This document shows positions 27,351 through 36,015 of a stretch of 52,743 nt of DNA, piece after piece. Origin of the DNA: UBA7985 sp965658725 (GTDB lineage: Bacteria > Pseudomonadota > Alphaproteobacteria > UBA7985); NCBI GenBank assembly GCA_965658725.1, contig CBFHUI010000009.1, positions 1-52,743 of the forward strand, in the 5' to 3' direction. The position numbers and the translations under genes were made by a program. Numbering within the stretch: position 1 is the stretch's first letter; the number at the start of each line of letters is the position of its first letter. The notes under the pieces were generated by a model. The model saw only the letters and a list, made by a program, of their open reading frames with translations. It searched no databases and was not told where the DNA came from.

Positions 27351-27764
27351 ATGATTAAAGAATTTCGCGAGTTCATCGAGCGCGGCAATGTCATCGAGCT
27401 TGCCGTCGCCTTTGTGATGGGTGTGGCGTTCAATGCCATTATCAAGTCGCTTGTTGCTGACATCATCATGCCGCTGGTCGGTCTGGTGACGGGCGGGATC
27501 GACTTTGCCAACCGCTTTATCGTTCTTGGTGCGGGCGACTACGCCACGCTGGCCGAGGCGCAGGAAGCGGGTGCGGCGACCCTCAACTACGGTGTGTTCA
27601 TCAACGCGATCATCGAATTCGTGATCATCGCTTTCGTCCTGTTCATGATTGTGCGGACTTACAACCGCATGAAGAAGAAGGAAGAAGAAGCACCGGCAGC
27701 TCCGGCGGAACCACCGCGACAGGAAGTCTTGCTCGAAGAAATTCGTGACGCGCTACAGAAGTAA
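27351..27764 (+). CDS. mscL: Large-conductance mechanosensitive channel MscL
   Basis: A pressure-release channel of the inner membrane. The 137-residue protein has the N-terminal amphipathic helix (FREFIERGNVIELAVAFVMGVAFNAIIKSLVADIIMP covers helix 1 and the gate), a periplasmic loop and a second helix (FINAIIEFVIIAFVLFMIV). A charged cytosolic tail follows, starting at RMKKKEEE and ending in EEIRDALQK. It lies 15 bp after qor and is followed by a clear intrinsic terminator. Confidence 0.95.
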   Translation: MIKEFREFIERGNVIELAVAFVMGVAFNAIIKSLVADIIMPLVGLVTGGIDFANRFIVLGAGDYATLAEAQEAGAATLNYGVFINAIIEFVIIAFVLFMIVRTYNRMKKKEEEAPAAPAEPPRQEVLLEEIRDALQK

Positions 27765-27793
27765 GCGCCACGCGGCACGTGTTGCGGCATCAA

Positions 27794-27817
27794 GGGGGCT
27801 TTCGAGCCCCCTTTTTT
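27794..27817 (+). terminator. Intrinsic terminator after mscL
   Basis: A 7-bp perfect stem (GGGGGCT / AGCCCCC) with a TTCG tetraloop at 27801-27804, followed directly by six T. It lies 30 bp after the mscL stop and ends the qor-mscL transcript. Two more A-T pairs can extend the stem, so it may also weaken leftward reading from the convergent small gene. Confidence 0.93.
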
Positions 27818-27835
27818 GTGGTCGGTTGGTCCGGT

Positions 27836-28171
27836 TCAGGACACCGCCTGCACGCTGAAGGAAATCACCAGCGCATCAGGCTTTGCGAGAATTTCGACCG
27901 CTTGGCCGTTATCGTCCGACCCTTCGATCAGCACGTGCTCCGAACTCGTCGCCGCGAGCCGGATCATGATGAAAGGCTGGGGGTGGCCGAGGACATGGAC
28001 CAGCATGCGCTGGCCTTTGGTGAGCTTCTTGGCGAACTGCGAAGCCCGCTCCCCGATCAGCGCAGTCGCTGACTGCGCCGGTGAGGATTCGTCATAGCCG
28101 CGCCCGGATGGAACTTCCTCAGGCTTGCCCGCACGCAGGCGGGGCTTGGGGGCTGGGCTGCTGTCACTCAT
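27836..28171 (-). CDS. Small protein of unknown function overlapping glpK
   Basis: A 111-residue protein that I do not recognise. Its ATG at 28171 overlaps the glpK stop in an ATGA, so it is probably translated by coupling after glpK. The first 45 residues are Ser/Pro/Lys-rich and look disordered. The rest (from QSATALIGERASQFAKKL) is a compact alpha/beta segment with VLGHPQPFIMIRLAATS and ISFSVQAVS, with no membrane helix or signal peptide. An upstream frame extension lies inside glpK and was rejected. A link to glycerol metabolism is only suggested by position. Confidence 0.6.
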   Translation of the reverse strand: MSDSSPAPKPRLRAGKPEEVPSGRGYDESSPAQSATALIGERASQFAKKLTKGQRMLVHVLGHPQPFIMIRLAATSSEHVLIEGSDDNGQAVEILAKPDALVISFSVQAVS

Positions 28172-29667
28172 CAGGCTGGACGCTCCGTCAGAGTGCGGCT
28201 CACTGCGTCGTCCCAGAGCGCAATCTTCCGCGCCCGCCGGTCCGCATCCCAAGCCGGGCTGAAACTGCGGTCAAGCTTCCAGCGCTGGGCAAAGTCGTCC
28301 TGTCCCCCGTAAAAGCCTACGTGCGCCCCGGCGAGGTACGCCACGCCGAGCGCGGTCGTCTCCGTTACCACGGGCCGTTCGACGGGTGCGTCGAGGACGT
28401 CGGCCAGACACTGCATGGTCCAGTCGCTTGCGGTCATGCCGCCGTCTACCCGCAGGATCGTATCCTGTGCGTCGCTCCAGTCTGCTTTCATGGCTTGGAG
28501 CAGGTCGTTGGTTTGGAAGCACACAGCCTCTAGCGCGGCGCGGGCGAACTCGCGCGGTCCGGAGTTGCGGGTGAGGCCAAAGACCGCGCCGCGTGCTTCG
28601 CTGTCCCAATGCGGCGCGCCCAGCCCGGTAAAGGCGGGGACGAGGACCACGTCTTGCTCCGCATCGGCTTCATCGGCGAGCGCGCCGGACTGCGAGGCGT
28701 GCTCGAGAATCCCGAGACCATCGCGCAGCCACTGCACCGCAGCGCCTGCGATAAAGATCGAGCCTTCCAGCGCATAGGTTGGCTGGCCGCCCAGACGGTA
28801 GGCCATGGTCGTCAGCAGGCGGTTTTCCGAAGGGATCGCCGTGCTGCCGGTGTTCAAGACCGCAAAGCAACCGGTGCCGTAGGTAGACTTGAGCATGCCC
28901 GGCTCGAAGCAGCCTTGGCCTACGACGGCCGCGTGCTGATCCCCCGCCATCGCCGTCACCGGCACCGAAGACCCTGCGCCCAGCACGTCCGTCGCGCCAA
29001 AGTCTGCTGCGTTGTCGCAGACTTCTGGCAGCATGGCGCGCGGGACGCTGAGCATGGTCAGCAGCTCCTCGTCCCAGTCTTGCGTGTGGATGTTGAACAG
29101 CAGCGTACGGCAGGCATTGGTCGCGTCGGTGCGGTGCACGGTGCCGCCGGTGAGTTGGTAGAGCAGCCACGTATCGATGGTGCCAAAGGCCAGTTCCCCC
29201 GCCTCTGCCCGCGCCCGCGCGCCTTCAACATTGTCGAGCAGCCACTTGAGCTTGGTGCCGGAAAAGTACGGATCGAGCAGCAGCCCCGTCTTGGCCGTTA
29301 CCATGGCTTCCTTGCCCTCGGCCTTCAGCCCGGCGCAAAGGTCCGCCGTGCGGCGGTCTTGCCAGACGATGGCGTTGTGGATCGGCGCGCCCGTGGCGCG
29401 GTCCCAGACCACCACGGTCTCGCGCTGGTTGGTGATGCCGATGGCCGCCAGGTCGGCGGCGGTCAATCCGGCTTCGCTGAGCGCGCCCTTTGCAACGTCG
29501 ACGACGGACTCCCAGATCTCCCCGGCGTCGTGCTCGACCCAACCGGATTTGGGGTAGAACTGCGTGAATTCCTTCTGCGCTACACCCAGGATATCGAAGT
29601 CCGCGCCGAACAGGATGGCGCGGCTGCTGGTCGTGCCTTGATCGATGGCCATGACCGCTTTTGCCAT
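28171..29667 (-). CDS. glpK: Glycerol kinase
   Basis: It phosphorylates glycerol to sn-glycerol 3-phosphate with ATP. From the ATG at 29667 (GGGAGGAAAACTC upstream) the protein has 498 residues, a normal length. Both FGGY-kinase signatures are present: the N-terminal phosphate loop MAIDQGTTSSRAILF and the C-terminal block around GGMTASDWTMQCLADVL. GITNQRETVVVWDR, YFSGTKLKWLLDNV and AGDQHAAVVGQGCF are also typical. No glycerol facilitator or GlpD is adjacent. Confidence 0.97.
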   Translation of the reverse strand: MAKAVMAIDQGTTSSRAILFGADFDILGVAQKEFTQFYPKSGWVEHDAGEIWESVVDVAKGALSEAGLTAADLAAIGITNQRETVVVWDRATGAPIHNAIVWQDRRTADLCAGLKAEGKEAMVTAKTGLLLDPYFSGTKLKWLLDNVEGARARAEAGELAFGTIDTWLLYQLTGGTVHRTDATNACRTLLFNIHTQDWDEELLTMLSVPRAMLPEVCDNAADFGATDVLGAGSSVPVTAMAGDQHAAVVGQGCFEPGMLKSTYGTGCFAVLNTGSTAIPSENRLLTTMAYRLGGQPTYALEGSIFIAGAAVQWLRDGLGILEHASQSGALADEADAEQDVVLVPAFTGLGAPHWDSEARGAVFGLTRNSGPREFARAALEAVCFQTNDLLQAMKADWSDAQDTILRVDGGMTASDWTMQCLADVLDAPVERPVVTETTALGVAYLAGAHVGFYGGQDDFAQRWKLDRSFSPAWDADRRARKIALWDDAVSRTLTERPA

Positions 29668-29767
29668 GAGTTTTCCTCCCAGAAACAAGTTGGGCGACAC
29701 CCTAAGGGTACCGCCCGCTCAGGGCCAGAGCCCTGATTGTTTTCCGGAGCAATTTGTCCCGCTCGGG

Positions 29768-31561
29768 TCAGAACGCAGCTTCGTCCAGTCCAATGACTTC
29801 ATCCGTGCTCGACCGCACTGCCTCCAGCAGGCCCGATGTGCGGGGCAGGAGCTGGTCCGCGAAGAAGCGCGCGGTGACGAGTTTGGTCTGCAGGAAGGGG
29901 CTTTGCTCCCCGCCCGCACCAAGACGCCGAGCGGCTTCGAGCGCCTCGGTGCCCATGACCCAACCCCCGGCAACCGTACCCCAGAGCGTCAGGTAAGGCG
30001 TTGCGCCCACAGCAGCTGAAGGCATGTTCTCGCCCGCGGTCTGCAGCAGGTAGGCCGATGCGGCGTCCAGATCAGCCAGCGCCGGGGTCAACCGTGCTGC
30101 TATGGCGCGTAAAGTAACGTGGTCGGTGGCGTTGAGCGCGGCGATCAGCGCGCCGATTTCCTCGACCATCTCACCCACGCCGCGCCCGCGATCCCGCGCA
30201 AGCTTGCGACCGATGAGGTCCAGCGCCTGAATTCCGTTGGTTCCTTCGTAAATCGGCAGAATGCGCGCGTCGCGGTAGTGCTGTGCTGCGCCAGTTTCCT
30301 CCACAAAGCCCATGCCGCCGTGGATCTGCACGCCAATGGACGCGATCTCACAGGCGATGTCCGTGCCCCAGCCTTTAACAATGGGGGTCATCAGGTCCAC
30401 ACGCCGCTGCGCCTTGGCCGCGACCTCGGGGTCATCTGACCGGCGGGCGATGTCGATGTTGCCGGTTGCGTGGTAGGCCAAACCCCGGAACGCCTCGACC
30501 TGCGATTTCATCAGCAGCAGGTTTCGGCGCACGTCCGGGTGTTCGATGATGCGCACGCCGGCTTTGGACGTTGAGCCGATCTTTGCTGACTGGACCCGGT
30601 CCTTGGCGTAGGCCAGTGCGTGCTGATAGGCGCGCTCGGCGATGCCTAAACCTTGAATGCCAACGCCGAGGCGCGCGTTGTTCATCATGGTGAACATGCA
30701 GGCCATGCCGCCGTTTTCAGGCCCGATCAGGTAACCCACGGCTCCGCCGTCATCGCCGTACTGCATCACGCATGTCGGGCTGGCGTGGATGCCGAGTTTT
30801 TCTTCGAGCTTGATGCACTTGGCGTCGTTGCGCTCACCCAGCGTGCCGTCGTCGTTCACAAGGAACTTTGGCACGATGAACAGGGAGATGCCCTTGGTCC
30901 CTTCCGGTGCGCCAGGCGTGCGGGCGAGGACGAGGTGGATGATGTTGTCCGCCATGTCGTGCTCACCAAAGGTGATGTAAATCTTTTGCCCGAAAATCCG
31001 GTACGTGCCATCCGGCTGCGGCTCTGCACGCGACTTGAGCGCGCCGACGTCGGACCCGGCGTGCGGCTCGGTCAGGTTCATGGTCCCGGTCCATTCCCCG
31101 CTCACCAGCCGCTCGAGGTACTTGGCCTGCTGCTCGGGCGAGCCGTGCGCCTCGATGGCTTCGATCGCGCCTTGCGACAGCAGAGGACAGAGGGAAAAGG
31201 ACATGTTGGCCGCGAAAAGCATTTCTTGCCCGGCGGCGTTGACGGCCCAGGGCAGGCCCAGCCCACCGATCTCCGGGTCATAAGCCGCACCAATCCAGCC
31301 GGTCTCGCGGTATTGCTTATAGAGCGCCGGAAACTTCTCAAACGTTCGCACAACGCCGTTTTCGAGAATGCATCCAGCCTGATCGGCATCCCAGTTGGTC
31401 GGCGCGAGCTCGTCATTAAAGAACTTGCCGCCCTCCTCGATCATTTGCCCGACGACGTCCGTGGTGGCGTCTTCCAGTCCGGGCAGCGTGGAGAGCTGGT
31501 TCAGGTCGGCGAGGGTTTCCAGCGCGAATAGAATGTCCTGAGTCGGGCTTTGGTAGGTCAT
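29768..31561 (-). CDS. Acyl-CoA dehydrogenase, long type (DmdC-like)
   Basis: An FAD acyl-CoA dehydrogenase of 597 residues. This is the long form with an extra C-terminal domain, seen in DmdC (methylmercaptopropionyl-CoA dehydrogenase) and related proteins. Signatures are MNLTEPHAGSDVGALKSRA for the FAD/substrate site, GQKIYITFGEHDMADNIIHLVLAR and, at the catalytic end, IYEGTNGIQALDLIGRKLARD, with the Glu of YEGT as catalytic base. The true substrate is uncertain, since the long family covers medium to long acyl-CoAs as well as DMSP intermediates, and no other dmd gene is nearby. An AGGAGC site precedes the ATG. Confidence 0.88.
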   Translation of the reverse strand: MTYQSPTQDILFALETLADLNQLSTLPGLEDATTDVVGQMIEEGGKFFNDELAPTNWDADQAGCILENGVVRTFEKFPALYKQYRETGWIGAAYDPEIGGLGLPWAVNAAGQEMLFAANMSFSLCPLLSQGAIEAIEAHGSPEQQAKYLERLVSGEWTGTMNLTEPHAGSDVGALKSRAEPQPDGTYRIFGQKIYITFGEHDMADNIIHLVLARTPGAPEGTKGISLFIVPKFLVNDDGTLGERNDAKCIKLEEKLGIHASPTCVMQYGDDGGAVGYLIGPENGGMACMFTMMNNARLGVGIQGLGIAERAYQHALAYAKDRVQSAKIGSTSKAGVRIIEHPDVRRNLLLMKSQVEAFRGLAYHATGNIDIARRSDDPEVAAKAQRRVDLMTPIVKGWGTDIACEIASIGVQIHGGMGFVEETGAAQHYRDARILPIYEGTNGIQALDLIGRKLARDRGRGVGEMVEEIGALIAALNATDHVTLRAIAARLTPALADLDAASAYLLQTAGENMPSAAVGATPYLTLWGTVAGGWVMGTEALEAARRLGAGGEQSPFLQTKLVTARFFADQLLPRTSGLLEAVRSSTDEVIGLDEAAF

Positions 31562-31654
31562 GACATGCTCCTAAGCACAGCGAGGGCCAACGGTTTTCAG
31601 TCGTTTACCGGAAGCGCCCGGAGTCGATCAAGACAATGCCGGGTCTCGGGGCAC

Positions 31655-32683
31655 TTAGCCGCGCCGACTGGCCGGGTGTGGTTGCCTGAGCTTACCAGCC
31701 CGCGATTCACGCAGCACAATGATGATCCCGGCGAGCGCAATCAGGATCCCGCCGGTGTACTCGTTCCACTGCGGCACCGCCTGAAACAGCACCACGTCCA
31801 GCACCATCGCACCCGGAAGGCCGACGTAGCGGAAGGGGCTGATCACGCTCAACTCGCCGACGCGCAGGGACAGGGCGGAGAAGTAGTAGGCTGTGCTGAT
31901 CAGCGTGGCGGAAATCATCAGCTTGAACCACGTGAGCGGCTCAAAGCTCAGCGCCACAGTAATGAATCCCCGGCCCTGAACCGTCTGCGCGAAAGTTTCC
32001 GGGAACAGCGGGACGATGAGGTAAAAACAGACCGTGGCAGAGATAAAGACGAACAGCGCCGAATAACCGGCGTTGAACACCGTGGGCAGCTTGGACGGGA
32101 CGGTCCGGGAAAGCAGGTCGCGCGTGGATAGGGCCAAGGCGGCAAACAAAGGCGCGAGCAGGATAAAGCGCATGGAACCGCTCAGGTTCTTGGTAGAGCT
32201 CGGATCAAACGGCCCGTAGATCGCGTTCGCTAGCTCGGGGAAAAGCTGCCGCGTCAGAGGTTCGCCAAGGGCGACCAGCAGGACACCGCAGAACCCCAGT
32301 GCCACCGCGCTCCATCGATAAACGCCAACCCGCTCTCGCAGGAACAGCGCGCTGAGTGCTGTCGTGATGATGGGCGCGGTAAAGATCATAGCGGCCGATA
32401 CGCCCAGCGAAAGGAACAGCAAGGCCGTCAGGTAGGGCATGGCCACAAGACACTCGCCAAAGCCAAACAGCAGAGTCCCCCGGTCGCGCAGTCCCTCCAG
32501 TGGGTTTCGGCGCACCAGAACGAGGATCGCAGTGCTCAGGATGCCCATCACCAACACAGCACGAATGCCGACGATGACGTACACCGGTTCCTGCTGGAAC
32601 AGTGACTTCATCAGACTATCGTTGAGGTTAAAGCACCAGACGGCGAGAATGACGTAGCCGACAGCTCGGAGATTGTTGGGCAT
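31655..32683 (-). CDS. EamA/DMT-superfamily permease
   Basis: A ten-helix inner-membrane transporter of 342 residues from the ATG at 32683, which has GGGAGT upstream. The first EamA half ends with MIFTAPIITTALSALFLRERVG and the second with FRYVGLPGAMVLDVVLFQAVPQ. Between the halves is a larger than usual loop of about 40 residues (ELANAIYGPFDPSSTKNLSG). The substrate is unknown. It is not closely similar to the EamA protein at 16.8 kb. It is separated from the acyl-CoA dehydrogenase gene by 93 bp. Confidence 0.85.
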   Translation of the reverse strand: MPNNLRAVGYVILAVWCFNLNDSLMKSLFQQEPVYVIVGIRAVLVMGILSTAILVLVRRNPLEGLRDRGTLLFGFGECLVAMPYLTALLFLSLGVSAAMIFTAPIITTALSALFLRERVGVYRWSAVALGFCGVLLVALGEPLTRQLFPELANAIYGPFDPSSTKNLSGSMRFILLAPLFAALALSTRDLLSRTVPSKLPTVFNAGYSALFVFISATVCFYLIVPLFPETFAQTVQGRGFITVALSFEPLTWFKLMISATLISTAYYFSALSLRVGELSVISPFRYVGLPGAMVLDVVLFQAVPQWNEYTGGILIALAGIIIVLRESRAGKLRQPHPASRRG

Positions 32684-32739
32684 CGGGACTCCCTTGTAAG
32701 CCCCGACCTGACCCGGTCTTGACCCGGAAGCCAAGCATG

Positions 32740-32774
32740 AAAAAGGCCGCGCAGGGGTGCCCTGTGCGGCCTTT
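32740..32774 (-). terminator. Intrinsic terminator after the first OmpA-like gene
   Basis: A 15-bp inverted repeat (32742-32756 with 32760-32774, one mismatch that reads as G-U on one strand) with a 3-base loop. Read leftward it ends in a run of T, 35 bp after the stop of the OmpA-like gene. Confidence 0.88.
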
Positions 32775-32809
32775 CCAACGAAGCCGGTGGTGCCGGCTCG
32801 CTTTAAGTC

Positions 32810-33298
32810 TTAGCCGTTGAACGACAGGATGACGATCCGGTTGTCTTCGAGGTCTGGACCCCAAACATCGGTCTCACCCGCGCCAGAAACCGGCGTGATC
32901 AGATCCATGTCGACACCGTTGTCCATCAGGAAATGATAGACAGCCGCCGCGCGACGCTCGGACAAATTCTGGTTGTATTCTTCAGAGCCTTCGACCGAAG
33001 CGTATCCCGTGTCAGCAAAGCCAACGCCGCCCGAGTACATCACGATATCCAGGTTATCGATCAGGGTCTGCTGTGCTTCAGCGGTCAGCGCGTCAGAGTC
33101 GTAATCAAAGTTGATGACGATGTCGCAAACGTCCGAAGAATCGTGCACGTAGCCACCGGACGCCGTACGCACCCAGCTGCCTGACAAAGCCGTCGTTACG
33201 AAGTTGTGGCAGTTGCCCTTGCAGTCATCAGCCGAAGCCACGCCCGTGGCGACGAGGGAAGCAACCAATGCAGATACAGCAATCAGAATGTGCTTCAT
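32810..33298 (-). CDS. Secreted OmpA-like domain protein, paralogue 1
   Basis: A 162-residue exported protein: a signal peptide (MKHILIAVSALVASLVATGVASA) and a single OmpA C-terminal-like domain. The domain shows IVINFDYDSDALTAEA at its first strand, NQNLSERRAAAV and DNRIVI near the end. The usual GHTD segment that contacts diaminopimelate is replaced by GYAS, so normal peptidoglycan binding is doubtful. Three Cys near the N terminus (CKGNC and VCD) suggest a disulfide. The start at 33298 gives a clean signal peptide; an ATG at 33337 would add 13 charged residues in front. It lies downstream of a second OmpA-like gene on the same strand. Confidence 0.85.
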   Translation of the reverse strand: MKHILIAVSALVASLVATGVASADDCKGNCHNFVTTALSGSWVRTASGGYVHDSSDVCDIVINFDYDSDALTAEAQQTLIDNLDIVMYSGGVGFADTGYASVEGSEEYNQNLSERRAAAVYHFLMDNGVDMDLITPVSGAGETDVWGPDLEDNRIVILSFNG

Positions 33299-33763
33299 TT
33301 TGTTTTTCCTTTGTTGGTCATGCACCTTGAAGTGCATTTCTCCTAACCTGACAAGGTCGTGCAGACCTCGATCATGTCGTTTTCATTATTTCTCCTGTAC
33401 CGTGAGATCACGGTCAGGCTTGTTCTCTGCAGCGGCTCCTCGCACAGGCCCAGTTTAGGGCCCTTCCACTTTTCATCTACCAAAATATCAGGTTGCCCTG
33501 TTGATAACCGTTACTCTTTTTCTTGGATTCGAGATCAACATTAAGCGTGACCAATTTGCCACTCTCGCGCACGTAATAGGGCCGAAATGTGACTAATAAT
33601 CTCGTAATGGCGTGCTATCTTTCTCGTTAAGGGTACATTTTGCGCCGCGTGGGTAGTTTTGTGGATAACTTTGATTCGCAATAATTCCCCAGGCGCTCTG
33701 GCAAAATGCCGGGAACATCAGCGCTTTGCAGGGCGTTTGTTCTCCAAATCCGCACCGCTGACA
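33299..33763 (-). other. 465-bp intergenic region between the two OmpA-like genes
   Basis: No gene is visible. The region is more AT-rich than its surroundings. It must hold the end of the paralogue 2 transcript and the leftward promoter of paralogue 1. The only strong structure is the inverted repeat at 33394-33418, listed separately. Read leftward, that repeat is followed by an AGGAG site and a four-codon frame (Met-Lys-Thr-Thr-stop), which could be chance. I could not place a convincing -35/-10 pair. Confidence 0.5.
33394..33418. promoter_or_regulatory. Inverted repeat upstream of OmpA-like paralogue 1
   Basis: An 11-bp stem with a single unpaired base: CCTG plus ACCGTGA on the left pairs with TCACGGT plus CAGG on the right, around a 2-base centre. 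The 7-bp inner arms make a good operator-type dyad. It lies about 100 bp upstream of the paralogue 1 start. No T tract follows on either strand, so it is not a standard terminator. A regulator-binding site is an inference. Confidence 0.4.
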
Positions 33764-34513
33764 CTAAGTCTTCCGACGCACAACAACGCGCCGATTCACG
33801 GCCAGTTCAGGACCAAATATAGTGGTTGCGCCCTTGCCTACAACATTGAGGCTCGAAGTTTTTACGCCGTGCTTGATCAGAAAGTACGACGCCGCTTTGG
33901 CGCGGGCCCAGGAAAGGTAATCATTGGCAATGCGATCCCCCTCAGAGGATGCGTAACCCGAAACCTCATAAAGACCGCCGGAGAGGTTAATCGCCTGTGC
34001 TGTCATTTTGAGCGCACGGCTTGCGGGAAGCGAAATGGTGTCGCTGCTGCCGGCAAACAGTACCGAGGCCGAGAATACCAGACCGTGACCAGCGTCGAGT
34101 GTCGCGTTGATGAGCGCGTCACAGTCCGCGCCGAGGATCACTGACTCAAGCCCCGTCCCCGTCGTGGCGACCAGCGAGCCGTCCGAGGCGCGTGCAAAAC
34201 CCTTGCACTGCGCTTGTCGCGACATCAGCCCGCCAGACGACCCTTGGTTGAGCGTAACCTTGCTCAGCGGCCCGGCGATGGGCGCCGGTCCCGGCCGCAT
34301 TGCGATCTCAGGCAGAGGCACGCCGTTGACGACCGCGACACGGGTCAAGCCATAGGCGGCGAGGTTGGGAATGGCGCCGGGAATACCAGCGCGCGGTGCG
34401 AAGGAAGGCTCGGCAATGCGGTAGATGGACTGCGCTGCCGCCAGGGGTCCGAGGCCCAGCACGGCAGTCAAAATTCCTGCCAGCGCAATTCCGCGAAAAA
34501 ATACGCGTTTCAT
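33764..34513 (-). CDS. Secreted OmpA-like domain protein, paralogue 2
   Basis: A 249-residue exported protein. A signal peptide (ending LGPLAAAQS) is followed by about 95 residues of Pro/Gly-rich sequence that I do not recognise, then an OmpA C-terminal-like domain. In that domain GYASSEGDRIANDYLSWARAKAA and AVNRRVVV are recognisable. As in paralogue 1, GYAS stands where GHTD is usual; the Arg of the LSxxRA motif is kept. The ATG at 34513 was preferred to a TTG two codons earlier. It is probably expressed alone; the leader to its right (34514-34746) shows no other gene. Confidence 0.82.
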   Translation of the reverse strand: MKRVFFRGIALAGILTAVLGLGPLAAAQSIYRIAEPSFAPRAGIPGAIPNLAAYGLTRVAVVNGVPLPEIAMRPGPAPIAGPLSKVTLNQGSSGGLMSRQAQCKGFARASDGSLVATTGTGLESVILGADCDALINATLDAGHGLVFSASVLFAGSSDTISLPASRALKMTAQAINLSGGLYEVSGYASSEGDRIANDYLSWARAKAASYFLIKHGVKTSSLNVVGKGATTIFGPELAVNRRVVVRRKT

Positions 34514-34746
34514 AGTCAAATGTGCCCTTTGAAATCAAAATGCAGTGCAAAACGCACTTCAGGCTGGTTTGTTAGGGTACACGGTTCAATTCAGCGGCCA
34601 TTACTGCCCAAAATGAAGTTATGAGCCGAAATTTTCAGTATTTTCCCCGATTAGTGGGCCATCCGAGGGCGCATAGCGCTGCAAAATGGAGATTATGCGA
34701 GTCACGACCCGGAATTAGACCTGACTGACATCCCGAATACTCGGAT

Positions 34747-35835
34747 TTATCCCAGTTTTGCTTGATTGTTATGCGCCCGTAGCACGGTCAGTGTCGCAAG
34801 AAGCGTCAACGCCCCGCCTTGATGCGCGGCACCCAGAGGAATGGGGACGGCATAGAGCAGCGTCACGATACCCAGAACGTACTGACCAATCACCACGATC
34901 AGCGCCGCCCAGGCCCACCAGCGCACGGCAGGAGAAGCCCCTTGCTGCCGCACAATCCAGATCGCAGCGCCGATGACAATCAGCGCGGAAATGCTGGCAA
35001 ATGCGCGGTGGTGGAGCTGTGCCGCAGCGGGGTTTTCGAAGGGGTTCCGGAACCATGGCAGGCCGTTCTGATAGTCCGCCGGGACCAGCGCCCCGCCCAT
35101 GGTTGGAAATTCGTTGTAGATTAGACCCGCATTGAGCCCCGCAACAAAGGCTCCAGAGACCAGCGTGATAAAGATCAGCACAACCAGCAATGACGGCAGG
35201 CTCCACAGCGTTGCCGGAGCAAACCCGCGCGCGCCGCCGAGCCGTACCCGTGCACCCAGTCCGACAAAGTAGATGAAGATTACCACGGCCAGCCCCAGAT
35301 GCGCCGCAAGGCGGTAGGCGGAGACGTCAACCAGTTCCGTATCAAAGCCGCTGCTCACCATGTACCAGCCCAGAAAGCCCTGAAAGCAAATCAACAAAAA
35401 GCCGACGATGGCGTGGGGCATGAGCCAGCGGTGCTCTGCCCACCCCCCGCGCAGACGCACAACGGCGAAAACGATCAAGCCGATGAGGAAGGCCATGCCA
35501 ATCAACCGACCCCACAGGCGGTGGATGTATTCCCACCAGAAAATCTGCTTGAACCCGTCCATCTCCAGCGCGCTCAAATGCTGCTTCTGGTACTCGCCAG
35601 TCAGCTTGTAGGTCTCGAACAGGCGGTCCCATTCGGCCTGCGACAGCGGGGGGAAGGTTCCGGCGAACACGTTCCATTCCATGATGCTCAAGCCCGACTC
35701 GGTTAGACGCGTGATCGCGCCAATGATGGCCATGGCGAAAACCAGTCCCGCAGACCCCCAAAGCCAGAGAAGAAGCACGCTTAAACCCGGAGCGCGTGAG
35801 GAAGGAACCGACAGCGATGCGGTTGCAGTGGTCAT
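34747..35835 (-). CDS. ctaA: Haem A synthase CtaA/Cox15
   Basis: An inner-membrane enzyme that oxidises haem O to haem A for cytochrome aa3 oxidases. From the ATG at 35835 it has 362 residues, the length of the alphaproteobacterial/mitochondrial type. It contains about eight membrane helices and the motifs GAITRLTESGLSIMEWN, FWWEYIHRLWGRLIG with a haem-ligand His, and, in the second half, LHHRAFASISALIVI and AHQGGALTLLATLTVL. The upstream frame extension runs into the region before the L,D-transpeptidase gene and was rejected. It diverges from that gene across 180 bp. Confidence 0.95.
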   Translation of the reverse strand: MTTATASLSVPSSRAPGLSVLLLWLWGSAGLVFAMAIIGAITRLTESGLSIMEWNVFAGTFPPLSQAEWDRLFETYKLTGEYQKQHLSALEMDGFKQIFWWEYIHRLWGRLIGMAFLIGLIVFAVVRLRGGWAEHRWLMPHAIVGFLLICFQGFLGWYMVSSGFDTELVDVSAYRLAAHLGLAVVIFIYFVGLGARVRLGGARGFAPATLWSLPSLLVVLIFITLVSGAFVAGLNAGLIYNEFPTMGGALVPADYQNGLPWFRNPFENPAAAQLHHRAFASISALIVIGAAIWIVRQQGASPAVRWWAWAALIVVIGQYVLGIVTLLYAVPIPLGAAHQGGALTLLATLTVLRAHNNQAKLG

Positions 35836-36015
35836 TTTGTCGTGAAAACCCTTTGTTCGCCTCAACACGGCCACGTCTGAGCCGTGACCCTTGTGTCGAA
35901 AGTGCTTAAACACATAAGCGGTTTGGGCGGAAGTCACAGGCGATTGAGCGTCGCAGGCAACTGGGCTGCAGCAAAGCAGGGACAGAGCGCGGCGCAGCGG
36001 CACGGAAAGGGCGGG

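Noticed and set aside
29720..29735. CAGGGC/GCCCTG hairpin between the acyl-CoA dehydrogenase gene and glpK
   Set aside because: The stem is only 6 bp with no T tract on the relevant strand, so terminator function is not supported.
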